Assembly (NCBI GenBank): GCA_009761415.1
Contig: QUOL01000003.1
Coordinates: 992,001 to 1,056,000 of the forward strand
DNA from: Sarcomyxa edulis
Lineage: Eukaryota; Basidiomycota; Agaricomycetes; Agaricales; Mycenaceae
Reading direction: 5' to 3'
Length of the DNA: 64,000 nucleotides
Under the pieces are notes generated by a model, which saw nothing but the letters and a program-made list of their open reading frames with translations, had not been told where the DNA came from and did no database searches. This document shows positions 24,902 to 36,072 of this stretch, piece by piece. Position 1 is the stretch's first letter; the number at the start of each line of letters is the position of its first letter. A program made the translations under genes and the position numbers.

Positions 24902-25941
24902 TCAGCATATATCTTCGTAATCGTCACCGATTTCCAAGTACTTCCTGATTTCCTCTGCGCTGACACCATTCTGCCTCGTAAAATGTGAGAGCAACATCCC
25001 GTAGTTTTCTGGAAAGCGCTTAACGACTGATATCGGCACATCCACAGAAGAAACTCACCCGTCCAACGAATAGACGCCTCTTTTGCCAGAGTGACGGCGC
25101 GTTTCTTTTCCTCTACCTTCGCAGGATCGCAAGTGCCGTATGCGCTCAGTTCCTTCTGGAGGAGGGCGAGCTCTTGTTTGAGGGTAGAAAGTCTATTCAG
25201 TGCAGCTTTTCGTTCCTCCTGGATAGAAGTATTGTTAATAATGTGATGAACTCCCTTCCAGATAACTGACCGTCTCTGGCCTTGCAATCCTCTCCAGTAA
25301 CAAATTAGCCTCAAGTTCAGCAATTTGCGCTTTGTGACCGTCGCGGGTTTCTTTGGCGGTGCTCAAGCGGCCTTGCATCTAATGGCATCGTGAATCGAAC
25401 AAGTCATTACCATGAGAAAAAACACTGACCATGGCACCATGCTGGGATGGGAAGCTCCAAAAAACTGCACATCTTGAATTATGGGCGCATATATGGGGTC
25501 ATGCTAGAGAGACGTACAATTTGAGGAGCCAATTTTGTCTGCCTGCACCAATCCATCATCGACCAACGATTGCAGTACCTCCTTGACGGATTGAGAAACT
25601 ATATGGATTATTGGTCTGATAAAGCATGACAGAGATGGCGTTGATCTCACCAATTCCTTTCATTTTTGGCCCCAGTTTCTCCAACTCTTTCAGCTACGCC
25701 CCGGACGTGTCAGTTTCTGGCGTCGTGTTTAGGACGTTAGGGATTATACCTGGAAGAAGTCTTTCTGATGTATCATACTAGTAAGACTATGAATCAGAAA
25801 GGTATGCAAATCCTTACGGTCTCGTGAAAAATCTCGATGAGTTTGACGCGTTTTTCTTCAGCAGAAAGTCCTCGAGGAGCCTGAGCACATGCATATGAGT
25901 GATTAGTGATCCAAATGTAAGCAAGAAACATGAGTTACCAT
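24902..25941 (-). CDS. MND1: Meiotic nuclear division protein 1 (Mnd1)
   Basis: The first exon is just the ATG (25939-25941); a GTAACT..CTCAG intron follows and the protein continues APRGLSAEEKRVKLIEIFHE, the Mnd1 winged-helix domain. Later exons give KELEKLGPKMKGI, VSQSVKEVLQSLVDDGLV, DKIGSSNFFWSFPSQHGAMM and a long coiled coil containing ERKAALNRLSTLKQELALLQ. The C-terminus reads NYGMLLSHFTRQNGVSAEEI..LEIGDDYEDIC, then TGA at 24902-24904. These are the hallmark blocks of Mnd1 in order, and the length (about 210 residues) is normal. Mnd1 pairs with Hop2 and helps Dmc1/Rad51 strand invasion during meiotic recombination, in the nucleus. Several 45-60 bp introns are used, including one right after the start codon. 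It converges tail to tail with the MYND gene about 200 bp away. I see no defect. Confidence 0.9.
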
Positions 25942-26384
25942 TTGAACTTCGATATTGGGATGAGTTTTGAACTTGACGGAGGTATTAATATTAGATACGG
26001 TGCAAAGCCAAATTTGCGACAAAGCCGCGCGCCTATGACGCAGTCACGGACGCGTCTACATATCACGAGCTGTGACAGATCATATCCCGATTGGGCGAAT
26101 TCACTTTTTCTTCTTGAACCTTCATCATGTCAGTCGTTCGACTTAAAGTTAAGGCGGATAGAGTGGAAACTCGGAAATCTCTGATTCCCGATCCCCACTG
26201 ATACTAGTACAGCGCTCGTCATCATCCCCCCATTCTGGCTTCATCTGGTCAACTTCTTGGTTCCACTTGGGTACAACGCCGATTCGAAGCTATCCCAGCA
26301 ATGGTTTAAGTAGATGGACTCAGAGACTGCACTGATATAATATGGTACGCCTTATATAAGTCCTGAATTCAATCACTTCCTGCG
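25942..26384. promoter_or_regulatory. Divergent promoter region with TATA box for the P450 gene
   Basis: This is the upstream region shared by MND1 (minus) and the P450 gene (plus). A good TATA box (TATATAAG) at 26353-26360 lies only 25 bp before the P450 ATG at 26385, so the leader would be very short. Alternatively the true start codon is downstream, or the match is fortuitous. Confidence 0.5.
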
Positions 26385-28390
26385 ATGGCAGTCACTCTAG
26401 AGGCTTTGATTACGGCAGGACTCGCGGCAGCCTTTATTGTGTACCTACGCCTCCTGAAAGTCACTGCCATTCCCCCGGGCATTTCTCGCGTAGGAAAACC
26501 GGGACTTATTGGCTATCTTTCTACCGCTTTACGGTATACATTAGACGCGGAACCTGTCATGAAATTCGGTAGAGAGCAGTTCTCGGGCCACCCGTTTGCA
26601 GTTCCGACGTTGGCAGGGTCAGTCATTGTGCTCGGCCCAGAATATCTTGGACTTCTGCGATCAAGCGATGATACAGTGGCAAGCGGGACTTCAAGTATGA
26701 CACGTTTTCAGAAGAATGCTAATACATTGTCATTAGTTCAACCAACCTATGGCGATCAACGAGGTAAGCCGTTCAGTGATATAGAATTGTTGACATCGCT
26801 CAGGTATATCCCCTAGGATCTCCAATTGAAATACACCATGGATGCACATCAGATGGCGAACCCATATCAAGCTCGGGTCACTCGTACTGAAGTAACTCGG
26901 AGTATCCCAGCATTCATTCCAGAAATCCTCGACGAAGTCGAACTTGCCTTGAATTACACTCTCACCCCGTCCAAAGGCGCGAGTAAGCACGATAAACCTG
27001 ATTTTACTATCGCCTTCCTGATTCTCTTTGTAGACTCGGTCAAAGTTCCGGTCTTCCAAACAATGACTCATTCGATAGCGCGTATCAGCAATCGAGTCAT
27101 GTTCGGTACTGCACTCTGTCGTAATGAAGAATTTATTCGTGCCATCGTTCACTTCTCCGAAACAACGCCCCTGTATGCCGCCTTCTTACACTGGTCTCCA
27201 GTAGTACTGCGATCGTTCGTTGGTCCTTTGATTCAGTGAACATTCTTGATTTGATCAATCTGCACGACTTTATAGTGCAGTATATCTCCTCCTTTCTTTG
27301 ATATTCGGAGGAAAACAAGGTGCTCTCAAATTCATCGTACCCTTCTTGGAGAGATACAGAGCAGAACGCCGGGTGATGACGGAGAAACCAGTGAGCGAAC
27401 ATCTGCACCTCTCTAGACCAACATCATAGACCAATTTTCCCAGGAAATCATCGCAGAATTCCTCATCCGGAATGCGCCTCCAGAGGAGACAAGCCAAGGG
27501 TAATCTTCATTCGTCTCTTATTTGCATATCATGACAAGTAGTCTTGAAACTTATCTAGGCTCGCTGTACGCTTGATGAATCTCAACTTTGGGAGTATTCA
27601 CACTTCGTACGTATCATTCACCTTCTCCGGAGCTATCGCCTATGACCTCTTGTCAATTCAGATCCATATTCATCACGCAGGCCCTGTTCGAACTCGCGAT
27701 CTTGCCCAAGGACGATATAAACGAAATACGGAACGAGATCGTCCATGCACTAGAATCCCAGGGCGGTTGGAACAAATCCACCTTATCTGGCTGTCGCAAG
27801 ATTGATAGCGTCCTTAGGGAGGTTGGGAGATTTCACGGTCTGATGCAATGTAAGATTGATTCAGACAGTTTCTCGACTATTCAATGACCTCCACTGGTCC
27901 ATTCTCAAGTCGCCTTGCCTCGCTTCGTCGTGAGCGACTATCGTCTACCAGATGGGACAACGATCCCTTCTGGATATAAAGTCGCCGTGGACATGAAGAC
28001 GGTCCACTTCAACCCAGAGGTATATCCGGAGCCATACTCTTTCGACCCTTTCCGTTTCGCAAAGCTGCGTCAAGACGACGAACCCGGCAACGAAAAGAAC
28101 GCCTTCGCAACTATCGACAGCCATCTCGTGTTTTTTGGTGCTGGAAGACATGCTTGTGCTGGTCGTTTCTTTGCAGCAGTACGTGTTTCTCTAGTGACTC
28201 GAATATCTCGGTTGAAATGTAATGTGGCGCACCCGTATCACAGATGGAACTCAAGTTGATATTGGCTCATATTTTACTGAAATATGATCTAGCGCTCCCT
28301 CTTGGAGTATTGAAACGACCGAACAATATCAGTTTCGATGGGGCAGTGGTTCCTGACCCAAAAGCAGAGTTGGTATTTACTAGACGGTGA
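26385..28390 (+). CDS. Cytochrome P450 monooxygenase
   Basis: The N-terminus is a membrane anchor (LITAGLAAAFIVYLRLL) followed by a proline-rich hinge (VTAIPPGISRVGKPG). Downstream exons carry LQLKYTMDAHQM, the mid-region HSIARISNRVMFGTALCRN, an I-helix region, the ExxR segment within the exon ending SVLREVGRFHG, the PERF-type region (FDPFRFAKLR) and the haem-binding loop FFGAGRHACAGRFFAA, in which Cys is the axial ligand. The C-terminus (KAELVFTRR) ends with TGA at 28388. The length and the HACAG-type loop match the large basidiomycete group related to CYP512/CYP5150 or to ascomycete secondary-metabolism P450s, but a subfamily cannot be set by eye. It should be an ER-anchored oxidase using a P450 reductase. 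About seven introns are needed; the splices near 26690-26820 and 27840-27910 are uncertain. A decayed relative of its 3' end lies 2.2 kb downstream. Confidence 0.85.
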
Positions 28391-29646
28391 TCATATATCT
28401 CCGAGTCGTAATCGTCACTGGCACGGTGCAGGATCTGTTGGTGCACGCACATACTTCTCTCTTTTCCGTCGTTTATCATCATTTTTCTCATGTCAAGGCG
28501 GAAGGGGGTAACGTCACAAATAGTATCAAAAAATGGAAAGATACCATTCGGGACGAAGAAGCAACGGAAACATATGTACTTTTGCTAAGCGTCAATTCCA
28601 CACCTTTCGTCAGTCCTTGAGGCTTGGAAGAAAGGTTTAAGTTGAAACAATAGCTCACAGACAGAGCTCGCGGCGTGTGCCACACATAAGGAGGCATGGG
28701 GAAGAATGATAGAAGTCTTGATGTCGAAGTTGATGGTCCAGACCCCTACAATTGATGTCGTAGAACAAAAAACACGGCCCTTTTGAATAAGTTGGGAGAG
28801 GCTGGGAGGTACGAATGGTTGGTGTCTGCCAGTGTTCTTGTGGCCCCTCATGCCACCAGATCAATCCACAGCAGGTGACTCGGAGAGCCCTCGCAACGGA
28901 AATTGCCGGGGTGGCGGTGAGGTGGCTGTGGTGCCTGATTTTGTGAAAACTCCCAACTTGCTCCCTCCGCTCGGAGGCTATTGTAGAGACTCGGACTTCC
29001 GAGTCGAATTGACTTTCATATATGGTATTGAACCAGAACTGTCTTATCACCAACGGAACTTCATAGCTTCATTGTAATTCCATTTAGCGTGGCAGAGTCT
29101 TGGCAAACTGGTGACGATGAGCTCGATGTAGGTCAAAACATTCGACGTTGCCTGATTTTGGATCGTTCTTCGTCTATTTGACCGACGTATTCTCATGATT
29201 TGCATTGACACTCGTGGATAGCGTTTCTGAACGCATTGTCTGTTTGCTTCTTGCCCTCGGTATGTTTCTCCAATGTTTCTCCTGTGGAAAGATCAACCCC
29301 ATTCAATGTTCACCGGACACGGAATTTCGTAGAATTTCGTACATCCTCCCTTACTTCTGTCATTTGCTCTGTCGCTTGCGAGCTCTATACCCCTCCGGTG
29401 ACGGTTTAAAATTTACCCCCACGAGCGTATTCCATGCCATGCTTGCCCTTCCCGCTTCCAAGAGTTCTGATTCATCCCCAGGTCCCGTCGGCGTTCCTGA
29501 AGTGACTGTGTTCAAAATCATGACAAAACAATGCTCTCATGGTATAAAGGCAGAGCTGCTTTACCAGGTCAAACCAACACTAGTTGACTACTCATCTAGC
29601 GTCCAACCGAGCCTCATCTTCTTACTCTTCCTCTTACATATACAGC
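28391..29646. other. Intergenic stretch, no gene; TATA box near the right end
   Basis: About 1.25 kb without a supportable gene. Overlapping short frames on both strands show no domain. TATAAA at 29543-29548 lies about 100 bp upstream of the next ATG at 29647, in a good position to serve the secreted-protein gene. Confidence 0.45.
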
Positions 29647-30378
29647 ATGTTGTTCTCTCGCATCGCCGCACCCATCGTCCTTCTCCTCTCTTTTGGTGCT
29701 ACCGTCTTTGCTTTGCCCACCGCTGAGGCTGCTGTTGAGAAACGAGCAAGTCCTGACGAAGTTGAAGCAGTCCTTGCGGATTTGGCGGCCACAACTGCGG
29801 TCATTACTCCTCAGATCAGTAAGTCTGGCTGAAACCACACATCCAGGCTGCTCTAACATACCAAACGCTAGCTGCCTTGACCTCCTCTGGATCCGCCACG
29901 GATGCCAATGTCATGCCTCTTATCAACGAACTGATCGCTGCCTTCAACAATGCCACCACTATCTTGACCGCCTTACCCACTACCGAAGTCACCTCCGCTG
30001 TGGCCAAGAGGCAAGGTCTCGGTAACATCGGCACTATCCTCTCGGGGCTCATTTCTGTAAGTGCCTCATTGTGACTTCGGACCTCCTGCTGACTTTCATC
30101 CTACATCACAGTCGGTCCTCTCGATCGTCACTGGAGTTCTTGGAAGTGGCGGTCTTTCTGGCTCATCCAACCTCCTTGGTAACCTCCTTCCTTTGGTGAC
30201 CGGACTCCTTTCCGTCGTTACTTCCCTTCTGCCTAGTGTTCTCAGCATCGTCACCGGCTTGTACGGCTCATTCTCTTGCTGTCATATGCTGAATAAAACT
30301 AATGTGTTGTTTTCACTGCACAGACTCGGTGGAATTCTTGGCGGTGGACTTCTTGGCGGGCTCCTAGGTGGACTCTAA
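29647..30378 (+). CDS. Secreted, cysteine-free hydrophobic small protein
   Basis: The start MLFSRIAAPIVLLLSFGATV is a clear signal peptide, with likely cleavage after VFA; a Lys-Arg (AAVEKR) soon after would suit Kex2 processing. The middle is a helical Ala/Thr-rich region (VEAVLADLAATTAVITPQI, NVMPLINELIAAFNNATTIL) reminiscent of HsbA-like surface-binding proteins. A second Lys-Arg (VAKRQG) follows. The C-terminal half is almost entirely hydrophobic Gly/Leu/Val/Ser sequence (SVLSIVTGVLGSGG, LLPLVTGLLSVVTSLL) and ends GGGLLGGLLGGL. Three introns are read from GTAAGT/GTACGG donors. The protein has no cysteine, so it is not a hydrophobin although its position and amphipathic look are similar. 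It may be a cell-wall or surface-active protein; that is inference. Confidence 0.7.
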
Positions 30379-30539
30379 GTGTCTGGAAAGGCTGAGGATG
30401 CACATAACTCTATCACGCTATTCATTTCCACTTTTTCACGTTTCTGGTCTAACTTTTATTTTTCATTGGGGATGTTTTTTTGGCGGCGCTGTTCTCTTTC
30501 ACTGGTTCTGAGTTTATACGGTTTGGATTTGGGTTGAAT

Positions 30540-31066
30540 TGAATTGATGATTTTACGACTTCATGTCAATCTTGTGTGGCAACGAACGGGAGCTGAATCC
30601 TGCAACAGCAATGAGTTCGATATGAAACAGCAACAAACATGTATACCGGACCTCCGAGTCCTTGGACCGTATCTTGATCCCGCTCGACGAACTTTAATCT
30701 CGAGGGTGATCGCCGTTGCTTATCAAATCGCCGTGGATACGAAGATAGTACACTTCAATCCAGAGATATCTCGTTCCACAGACTTTTGACCCGTCGAGAT
30801 AGAGAATGGGAGAAATGCCTTCGACCGTACAGTGTCCTTGTTTCTTCGATGCTGGCCGACATGCCTGTGGTTGTCAGGTTATCGCGGCCAATGAATGGAT
30901 GTCTCGTCATTTATGTACATTGACTCAGATGGTGCTGTGGCGTAACCATGCTGGAACTCAAATTGTATCTGATGATGCGGGCTCACAAGCTTAGCCCTTC
31001 CTCCGAATACGACGGAAGAGCCTGTGGGATCTAACCGAATAGCAGTGTTGATGCTCACTAGACGAC
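30540..31066 (+). pseudogene. Decayed 3' fragment of a cytochrome P450
   Basis: The sequence matches the end of the intact P450 in degraded form. YQIAVDTKIVHFNPEIS corresponds to YKVAVDMKTVHFNPEVY of the intact gene, CFFDAGRHACGCQVIAA to the haem loop FFGAGRHACAGRFFAA, and the last codons (..VLMLTRR) to ELVFTRR. The frame is broken repeatedly and the sequence upstream of the K-helix is absent or unrecognisable. The Cys of the haem loop survives but its surroundings are altered. This is a relic of a tandem P450 copy, with the secreted-protein gene now between copy and relic. Confidence 0.75.
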
Positions 31067-31182
31067 GATCACTGTCTTCATCAGACTTGTACATTCATTA
31101 TAGCGCGATAGACCGACATCTTCAATACGGAGGAAATAAGCATCTAGTAAACACGAGGGAAGATATGCACCCACTGATTTCT

Positions 31183-32583
31183 TCACAAAGTCAAAGTCCT
31201 GAGACCACAACCAAGGCAAGTGCATACCACACTATCCACCAACCCAACAAGTTCGCTCAAATCCCCGTCTATACAGAGGTTTCCTTCGATATGGCGAAGC
31301 CGAGTGGGTGGTGACATTTCACCATTAATGGGTGTAACCTTTCCACCGCGAGCACGAGCAATCGCAATGAAACCATCGGTGGGAGCGTTATCACACGACC
31401 CCGACGAATATACGTTAGACGTATCGGTGTCGAGAGTGAGTTGCACGAGAGATGGGCAGAGCCATCCGCCGGCGCCAATGATCTCTCCTGCACCGAGCGG
31501 AGATGCAAGCGCACTGAGTAAATCTGATTCTGTATCCGACTTTTGTGCTGCAAACGAGATGATGGGATCTCGTAGGATGAGACGGACTAGAGAAGGAAGT
31601 CGGGCGAGCCATCGAATCAAATAAGGGAGGTCAGGTTTTTGGAGGCAATTTGATAAATTGAGAGTGTGTAGATGGGTTGGTAGGTAGTCGGGTTGGCTCC
31701 ATTGGGAGAAAACCAGACTCATGGAGCTATCGACGTATTGGTGGGTGTTGGCATGAGTGCTCCACCAGAATCTTTGAATGGATGGAACATGTTCGGGAGC
31801 TAAGAATGTCTGGAGAGATGGGACACGAAGGCGTAGAAGGAAATCCTTCAAATACGAGACATTCGATACTGATAGCGTTATGAGGGATGGGAGATGAACG
31901 ACGCGGTTGTCCGAGGGTCTACAAGGAGTATGATAGATGGTGTCTAAGCGGAGATATTGGAGATTGGCTGTCAAGGAAAGATAGTCGAGGGTAGTAGAAA
32001 TTGAATGGGTTTCATATATCTTGAGTAGCTCGAAGCTGGTGATGGCCGGCGAGAGAAACCTAGTAATCCAGGCTTCCCCAAGCTCGATGGCTGTGAATGC
32101 ATGAAGTTTCGGATAGCGAGCATCGACGTCAAAATACACATCCGCCCCGTCAGTGAGCTGGCCATCAGGACCTGCGCTGAGTCGACCCTTGCGCAGTCTG
32201 AGCTGCTCAAGCCCATTATGCATCTCTGACCATCGTGCCAAACGTAACACGTGGGTCTGAAGTTCCGCACAGACCCACTGACGGGCCAGTTTTACGACTT
32301 TTTGAAGAACGCCACCCTTCAGCTTGCCTCCATTTCTGTCCGACAAGTATACCTCTAACGGGGCTGCCTTGGCCCTGGCGAGCTGACCATGGACGGTGAG
32401 TGGATCAGAAGAGATGTCGAGTGTAAGGATGCCCCATAGACGCGGTGTCGATACTACGAGGTCGTTCCACCTTTTGCAAACGAGGCACAGTGGAGGTAGG
32501 AAACGAATCCCATAAGTCTTTATACCAAGTTCGAAAGTATGGGCGAAGAGTTCAGGAGGTATATCATCGACACTGGGTGCCAT
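31183..32583 (-). CDS. F-box-like protein
   Basis: This single-exon gene starts at ATG 32583 (MAPSVDDIPPELFAHTFELG). An ATG 17 codons upstream would add a hydrophobic lead that does not belong to the family, so I prefer the inner one. The N-terminal 50 residues form an F-box: DDIPPELFAHTF..LCLVCKRWNDLVVSTPRLW, the usual Skp1-contact helices of basidiomycete F-box-like proteins. The remaining 400 or so residues show leucine-rich spacing (LHTLNLSNCLQKPDLPYLI, LPSLVRLILRD, LCPSLVQLTLDTD) suggesting degenerate leucine-rich repeats for substrate binding. It would act in an SCF ubiquitin ligase; the target is unknown. Such genes form very large, fast-evolving families in mushrooms. It is divergently oriented to the HbrB gene. 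Confidence 0.8.
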   Translation of the reverse strand: MAPSVDDIPPELFAHTFELGIKTYGIRFLPPLCLVCKRWNDLVVSTPRLWGILTLDISSDPLTVHGQLARAKAAPLEVYLSDRNGGKLKGGVLQKVVKLARQWVCAELQTHVLRLARWSEMHNGLEQLRLRKGRLSAGPDGQLTDGADVYFDVDARYPKLHAFTAIELGEAWITRFLSPAITSFELLKIYETHSISTTLDYLSLTANLQYLRLDTIYHTPCRPSDNRVVHLPSLITLSVSNVSYLKDFLLRLRVPSLQTFLAPEHVPSIQRFWWSTHANTHQYVDSSMSLVFSQWSQPDYLPTHLHTLNLSNCLQKPDLPYLIRWLARLPSLVRLILRDPIISFAAQKSDTESDLLSALASPLGAGEIIGAGGWLCPSLVQLTLDTDTSNVYSSGSCDNAPTDGFIAIARARGGKVTPINGEMSPPTRLRHIEGNLCIDGDLSELVGLVDSVVCTCLGCGLRTLTL

Positions 32584-32903
32584 GGCAGAACTGCAGAACA
32601 GGAATAGGATGCAACCATAGGATAGAATGCCCAAGCTTTATGGCTCCTTGAACACCGGTACCGCAGTGACAAAATATGATGAAGGGTGCCTACGCAACGT
32701 CCAAGAGCGAAGTATCGGTCCTATGCATGAGTCCAAGTGATTTCCAAGGCTCCGAACATGAGCATATGAGGACAACAGGAGTCTACGGTTGCTCTGTGGG
32801 ATACCCTAAGCGTGGTGTTAGCCGAATGAAATAATTCTTTGCACCCACCACTGCCTGCTTAGCGCCGACCCACTACTCCAGCAAGTATCGTCCTCGACTC
32901 GAC
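32584..32903. promoter_or_regulatory. Divergent promoter between F-box and HbrB genes
   Basis: A compact 320-bp intergenic region that must hold two promoters. No TATA box is evident. Confidence 0.4.
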
Positions 32904-35075
32904 ATGATATCAGGATGGACATCGCATGCTGGCCCCAGACGATCCAACGACCATGGATCTCGCCATAAAGCGAATAAATCAGACGACGAAGACTCACCCC
33001 GGCGGAGGTCTTCGAGTGATGCAACTCCACGGCAAACTGCTCCTGATCTTTACTTTCTCTCAACACACACTAGCGCCCAGGATCAAAATCAAAATGTTGG
33101 CCCTAATTCAGCTTCCCCCATCGACAGCTCAGCTTCTTCCAGGAGACTCGGCTTCTTCACAGACAAACTCTCCTCGACTTCTGCAAGCCGTGATCAACGG
33201 ACCGCACAACTTCTTCATCCACCTCAGAGTAGTCATTCAAGGCAGGAATCGTCTTCTACTCAGTCCTTATCACCTTTAGGTGCTTCTACTATGTCCTCTT
33301 CTTCTACTTTGACGAACTCAAAAGGTCATATATCCCCATCAAAGGTGAGACATACTTCCATTCACAGTCCCCCTCTCTTTACCTCATTTACATACACACA
33401 GGCATCCTACGGGCGCACCTACGACTCTAAGCTTGTTTCTCGTGAAATGCATCGACTAGGCGGTCTCGCTCATCTCCCTTCTGCTTTGACCCCTACCCTC
33501 GGCGCTGCTTCCACCTCCGCCGCATCCCTACCCCTACCTGCTAGCAGTATGTCGAACACCTCCATAGCCTCGAGCTCATCTGGGGATCCATGGGGTGCCC
33601 TTCATGTCCATGTTCTACCGCTTTTCAACGGCGAACCACTCCGAATACCAATGTCAGTGCCCCACATCTGCCTTACAAATCAAAAAACTGACCGTTTATA
33701 CCGTTCAGAGAGGATTTAAACATCCTAGTCAGGCGCCATATACAATCAGTCGTGTCTGCGTCACCTTCCAAGGCACTGGCTACATTGGAACACGACGCAT
33801 CCGAGTTGATCGCCTCGGGCATGGTCACACTGAACGCGAAACTGAAGGATATCGAGGACGAAAAGCTCATTGGACGCGTAGTAGAGATTTGGGGCTTCTT
33901 CTGGGATCAAGTCTTGACTTATATTGAAGGTGTGAGTTGTTGGGAGATTATCTCCCTTCTGTTGCTGCTGCTTATCGAACCATCAACTCGGCACAGGTCC
34001 TCCTTCCATTCCAGACAGATCCTCTTCTTTCCTCCCTCTATCGCACCCCAAAACCTCACCGTCCCACATCACCAACCCGACAGAATTCGAATGCATCTTC
34101 TCTAAACAGTATATCGACGTATCGAATTGACGTTCGCACAGTCGCTCTATTATCGTTCCGTGACAAAATTATCCTTCCATTGTCCACAAGACTCAGAACA
34201 CGGTTGTCAACGCTGAACAAAGAAGACAGCTTCTCAGAGACATCTGCGTATCAACAGCCTCGTTTGCAACAAATGTGCGTCTTGCCGCTCTTCTATATTC
34301 CCTCAATCTGTGCTTATCTTGAAGCCCCTCCAGGCTACTCGTCCTAGGTTCTCAGAGTCGCCAACGACCACCTGCATTCTCACTGACCGCACCAGCTCCC
34401 CAACCCACCCCAAGCGAAGCCGCGATTGCAGAACTCTTAAGAGTGGTACGTGCCCCCCAAATCTCCGCAGATGTCCTCCGAGGACAACCCTCCAAACCAC
34501 TCAACGCCCAATCGCTGCAAGCCCCGACATTCCTATCCGGCGGCCTTCCCCGAGACCGTCGTGGTCGGATTGCTCAAAAGCAAAAGGGTAAATCTAGATC
34601 TAGTTCAGTGGACGGTGAAACTGCTGGAGAGGACGATGATGTCTTCGGAGATGGTGGCGATGGGGCGGAGACGCCTAGGGGTGAATATGGAGTCGTTGAT
34701 GTAGATAGTGTACAGTTTTTAGAGTCTTTGCGGTACGTTTCTTCTTCTCTCACACAGATTTCATTGTGGGGTATATCTGATGTTGGATGAACAGGAGTCC
34801 CGACCTGGAAAGCTCAGCTGCGCGTGCCAGTGTGGGTGGATGGGGTCTAGGAGGTGGGAATGAAGATAGCGCCAAGGTGGTAGAAGAGGATGATGATGAT
34901 CCTCTTGACTGGGACCAAGCACAAGTGCATTCCAACTATCTGCTATTATGCCCGAATTCTCGACTGATACATGTATGTTTGGCATTCACAGGCAGTCGTC
35001 GAACGTATGGTCGGGATGGAACCATCCAAAGACCCTCCTCCAGCTCCAGCGGAAAGCAGGCGAAGGATGACATGA
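32904..35075 (+). CDS. HbrB/Bit61-like TORC2 subunit
   Basis: The N-terminal 200 residues are Ser/Thr-rich and disordered (GPRRSNDHGSRHKANKSDD, many SSS runs). The HbrB domain follows: DPWGALHVHVLPLFNGEPLR, IEDLNILVRRHIQSVVSAS, then LIGRVVEIWGFFWDQVLTYI and EGVLLPFQTDPLLSSLYR, and later YRIDVRTVALLSFRDKIILP. These blocks are diagnostic for the HbrB family, which includes yeast Bit61/Bit2 and animal PRR5/Protor, subunits of TOR complex 2 acting in actin organisation, membrane stress and growth. After the domain come LLRVVRAPQISADVLRG, a basic RRGRIAQKQKGKSRS patch and an acidic C-terminus (EEDDDDPLDWDQAQ). The stop is the TGA at 35073. About seven short introns are needed. The Ser/Pro-rich arms are likely phosphorylation targets. 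Confidence 0.85.
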
Positions 35076-35483
35076 TATCGCTTTTCCTCCTTCGTTCCTG
35101 CTAAGCCTCGCTTTTCATTCTCCTCAAACTCTTCTCTTGCTTTGCATATCTGCTTTGAACCTGTTTCTTCTAATAATCTATCCTGGGATCAGCGTGTATA
35201 TCTTTATAATGGACTGTTTATCGCAATAAAGACTTGGGGTCGCGATTTACACATGCATTTCTCAAGTGGTCACCATGGTGGGCCAGGTCATTCCGGTGTG
35301 CTCGCCGCCGTTCGGAATATCTGGCTATTGTAATGTTTCTTTTGCCGCTTCACGGTCAGGCTGGACCATCCCATATCGCCTGCACCTTTGCTGTTGTACA
35401 CGAATGCCGAAATTCGCCTAATTGTCTTTATATAAAGCCACGAAATGGTGAAGCGCGCCTCTTCATTCGCAGTTATCATCATC
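35076..35483. other. Intergenic region, 3' flank of HbrB and promoter of first Con-6 gene
   Basis: No gene is seen. The 3' part should contain the promoter of the Con-6 gene whose ATG lies at 35484. Confidence 0.4.
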
Positions 35484-36072
35484 ATGCCTGGTAAGCCTCT
35501 CAGCTATGGTTTGAGTCAATATCTCATTACTGACTTATACCAGAACTAGGACACCACAAAAAGCCGGAACACATCATTGCAGGACTCAAAGCGACGATAC
35601 ACAATCCTCGTGTTTCTGAGGAAGCCAAGGAGCACGCCGTCGAACGTTTACAGGAGATGGGTGCGGAAGTACCTGAAGATGCTCCTGTCGTGCACCATCA
35701 TGGTACTGTCAAGGAGGGAAGCGATTCTAAGCACTTTCTTGGTATGCCCGTTGGTTTATGTATTTCTTAGATGATGGTCTGACATGTCATGATACAGGTG
35801 AGCATGCCTCCGCCGAAACGAAGGAACATGCCCGTGAGATCCTTGAAGCTGCTGGATATCATGTTCACAAACCGGAGACAAGCACGGAAGAAGAACATAT
35901 GACGCGTGTCTTGGCTGGGTACAAAGCAGCAATGCATAGTAAGCTCCTTGCTTTTCTGGGGGGGGCGCGTATATGATCTAATAATTTGATATTGCGGCCA
36001 GATCCTCGAGTATCTGACAAGGCGAAGGCTCATGCGATGGAGTATCTAGAAGCACACGGAGCTTCGTGGTAG
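35484..36072 (+). CDS. Con-6 family protein (copy 1)
   Basis: Exon 1 is tiny (ATGCCTG, 35484-35490) and is followed by a GTAAGC intron. The protein then reads ELGHHKKPEHIIAGLKATIH and has three Con-6-type repeats: NPRVSEEAKEHAVERLQ, HASAETKEHAREILEAAG and NPRVSDKAKAHAMEYLEAHG, separated by an acidic and His-containing linker (EVPEDAPVVHHHG) and by HKPETSTEEEHMTRVLAGYK. It ends GASW with TAG at 36070. Con-6 was first found as a conidiation-induced protein of Neurospora; the family is small, hydrophilic and accumulates in spores and stressed or non-growing cells, with an unknown biochemical role. The gene is followed 512 bp later by a close paralogue in the same orientation, which supports both calls. 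Confidence 0.85.
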
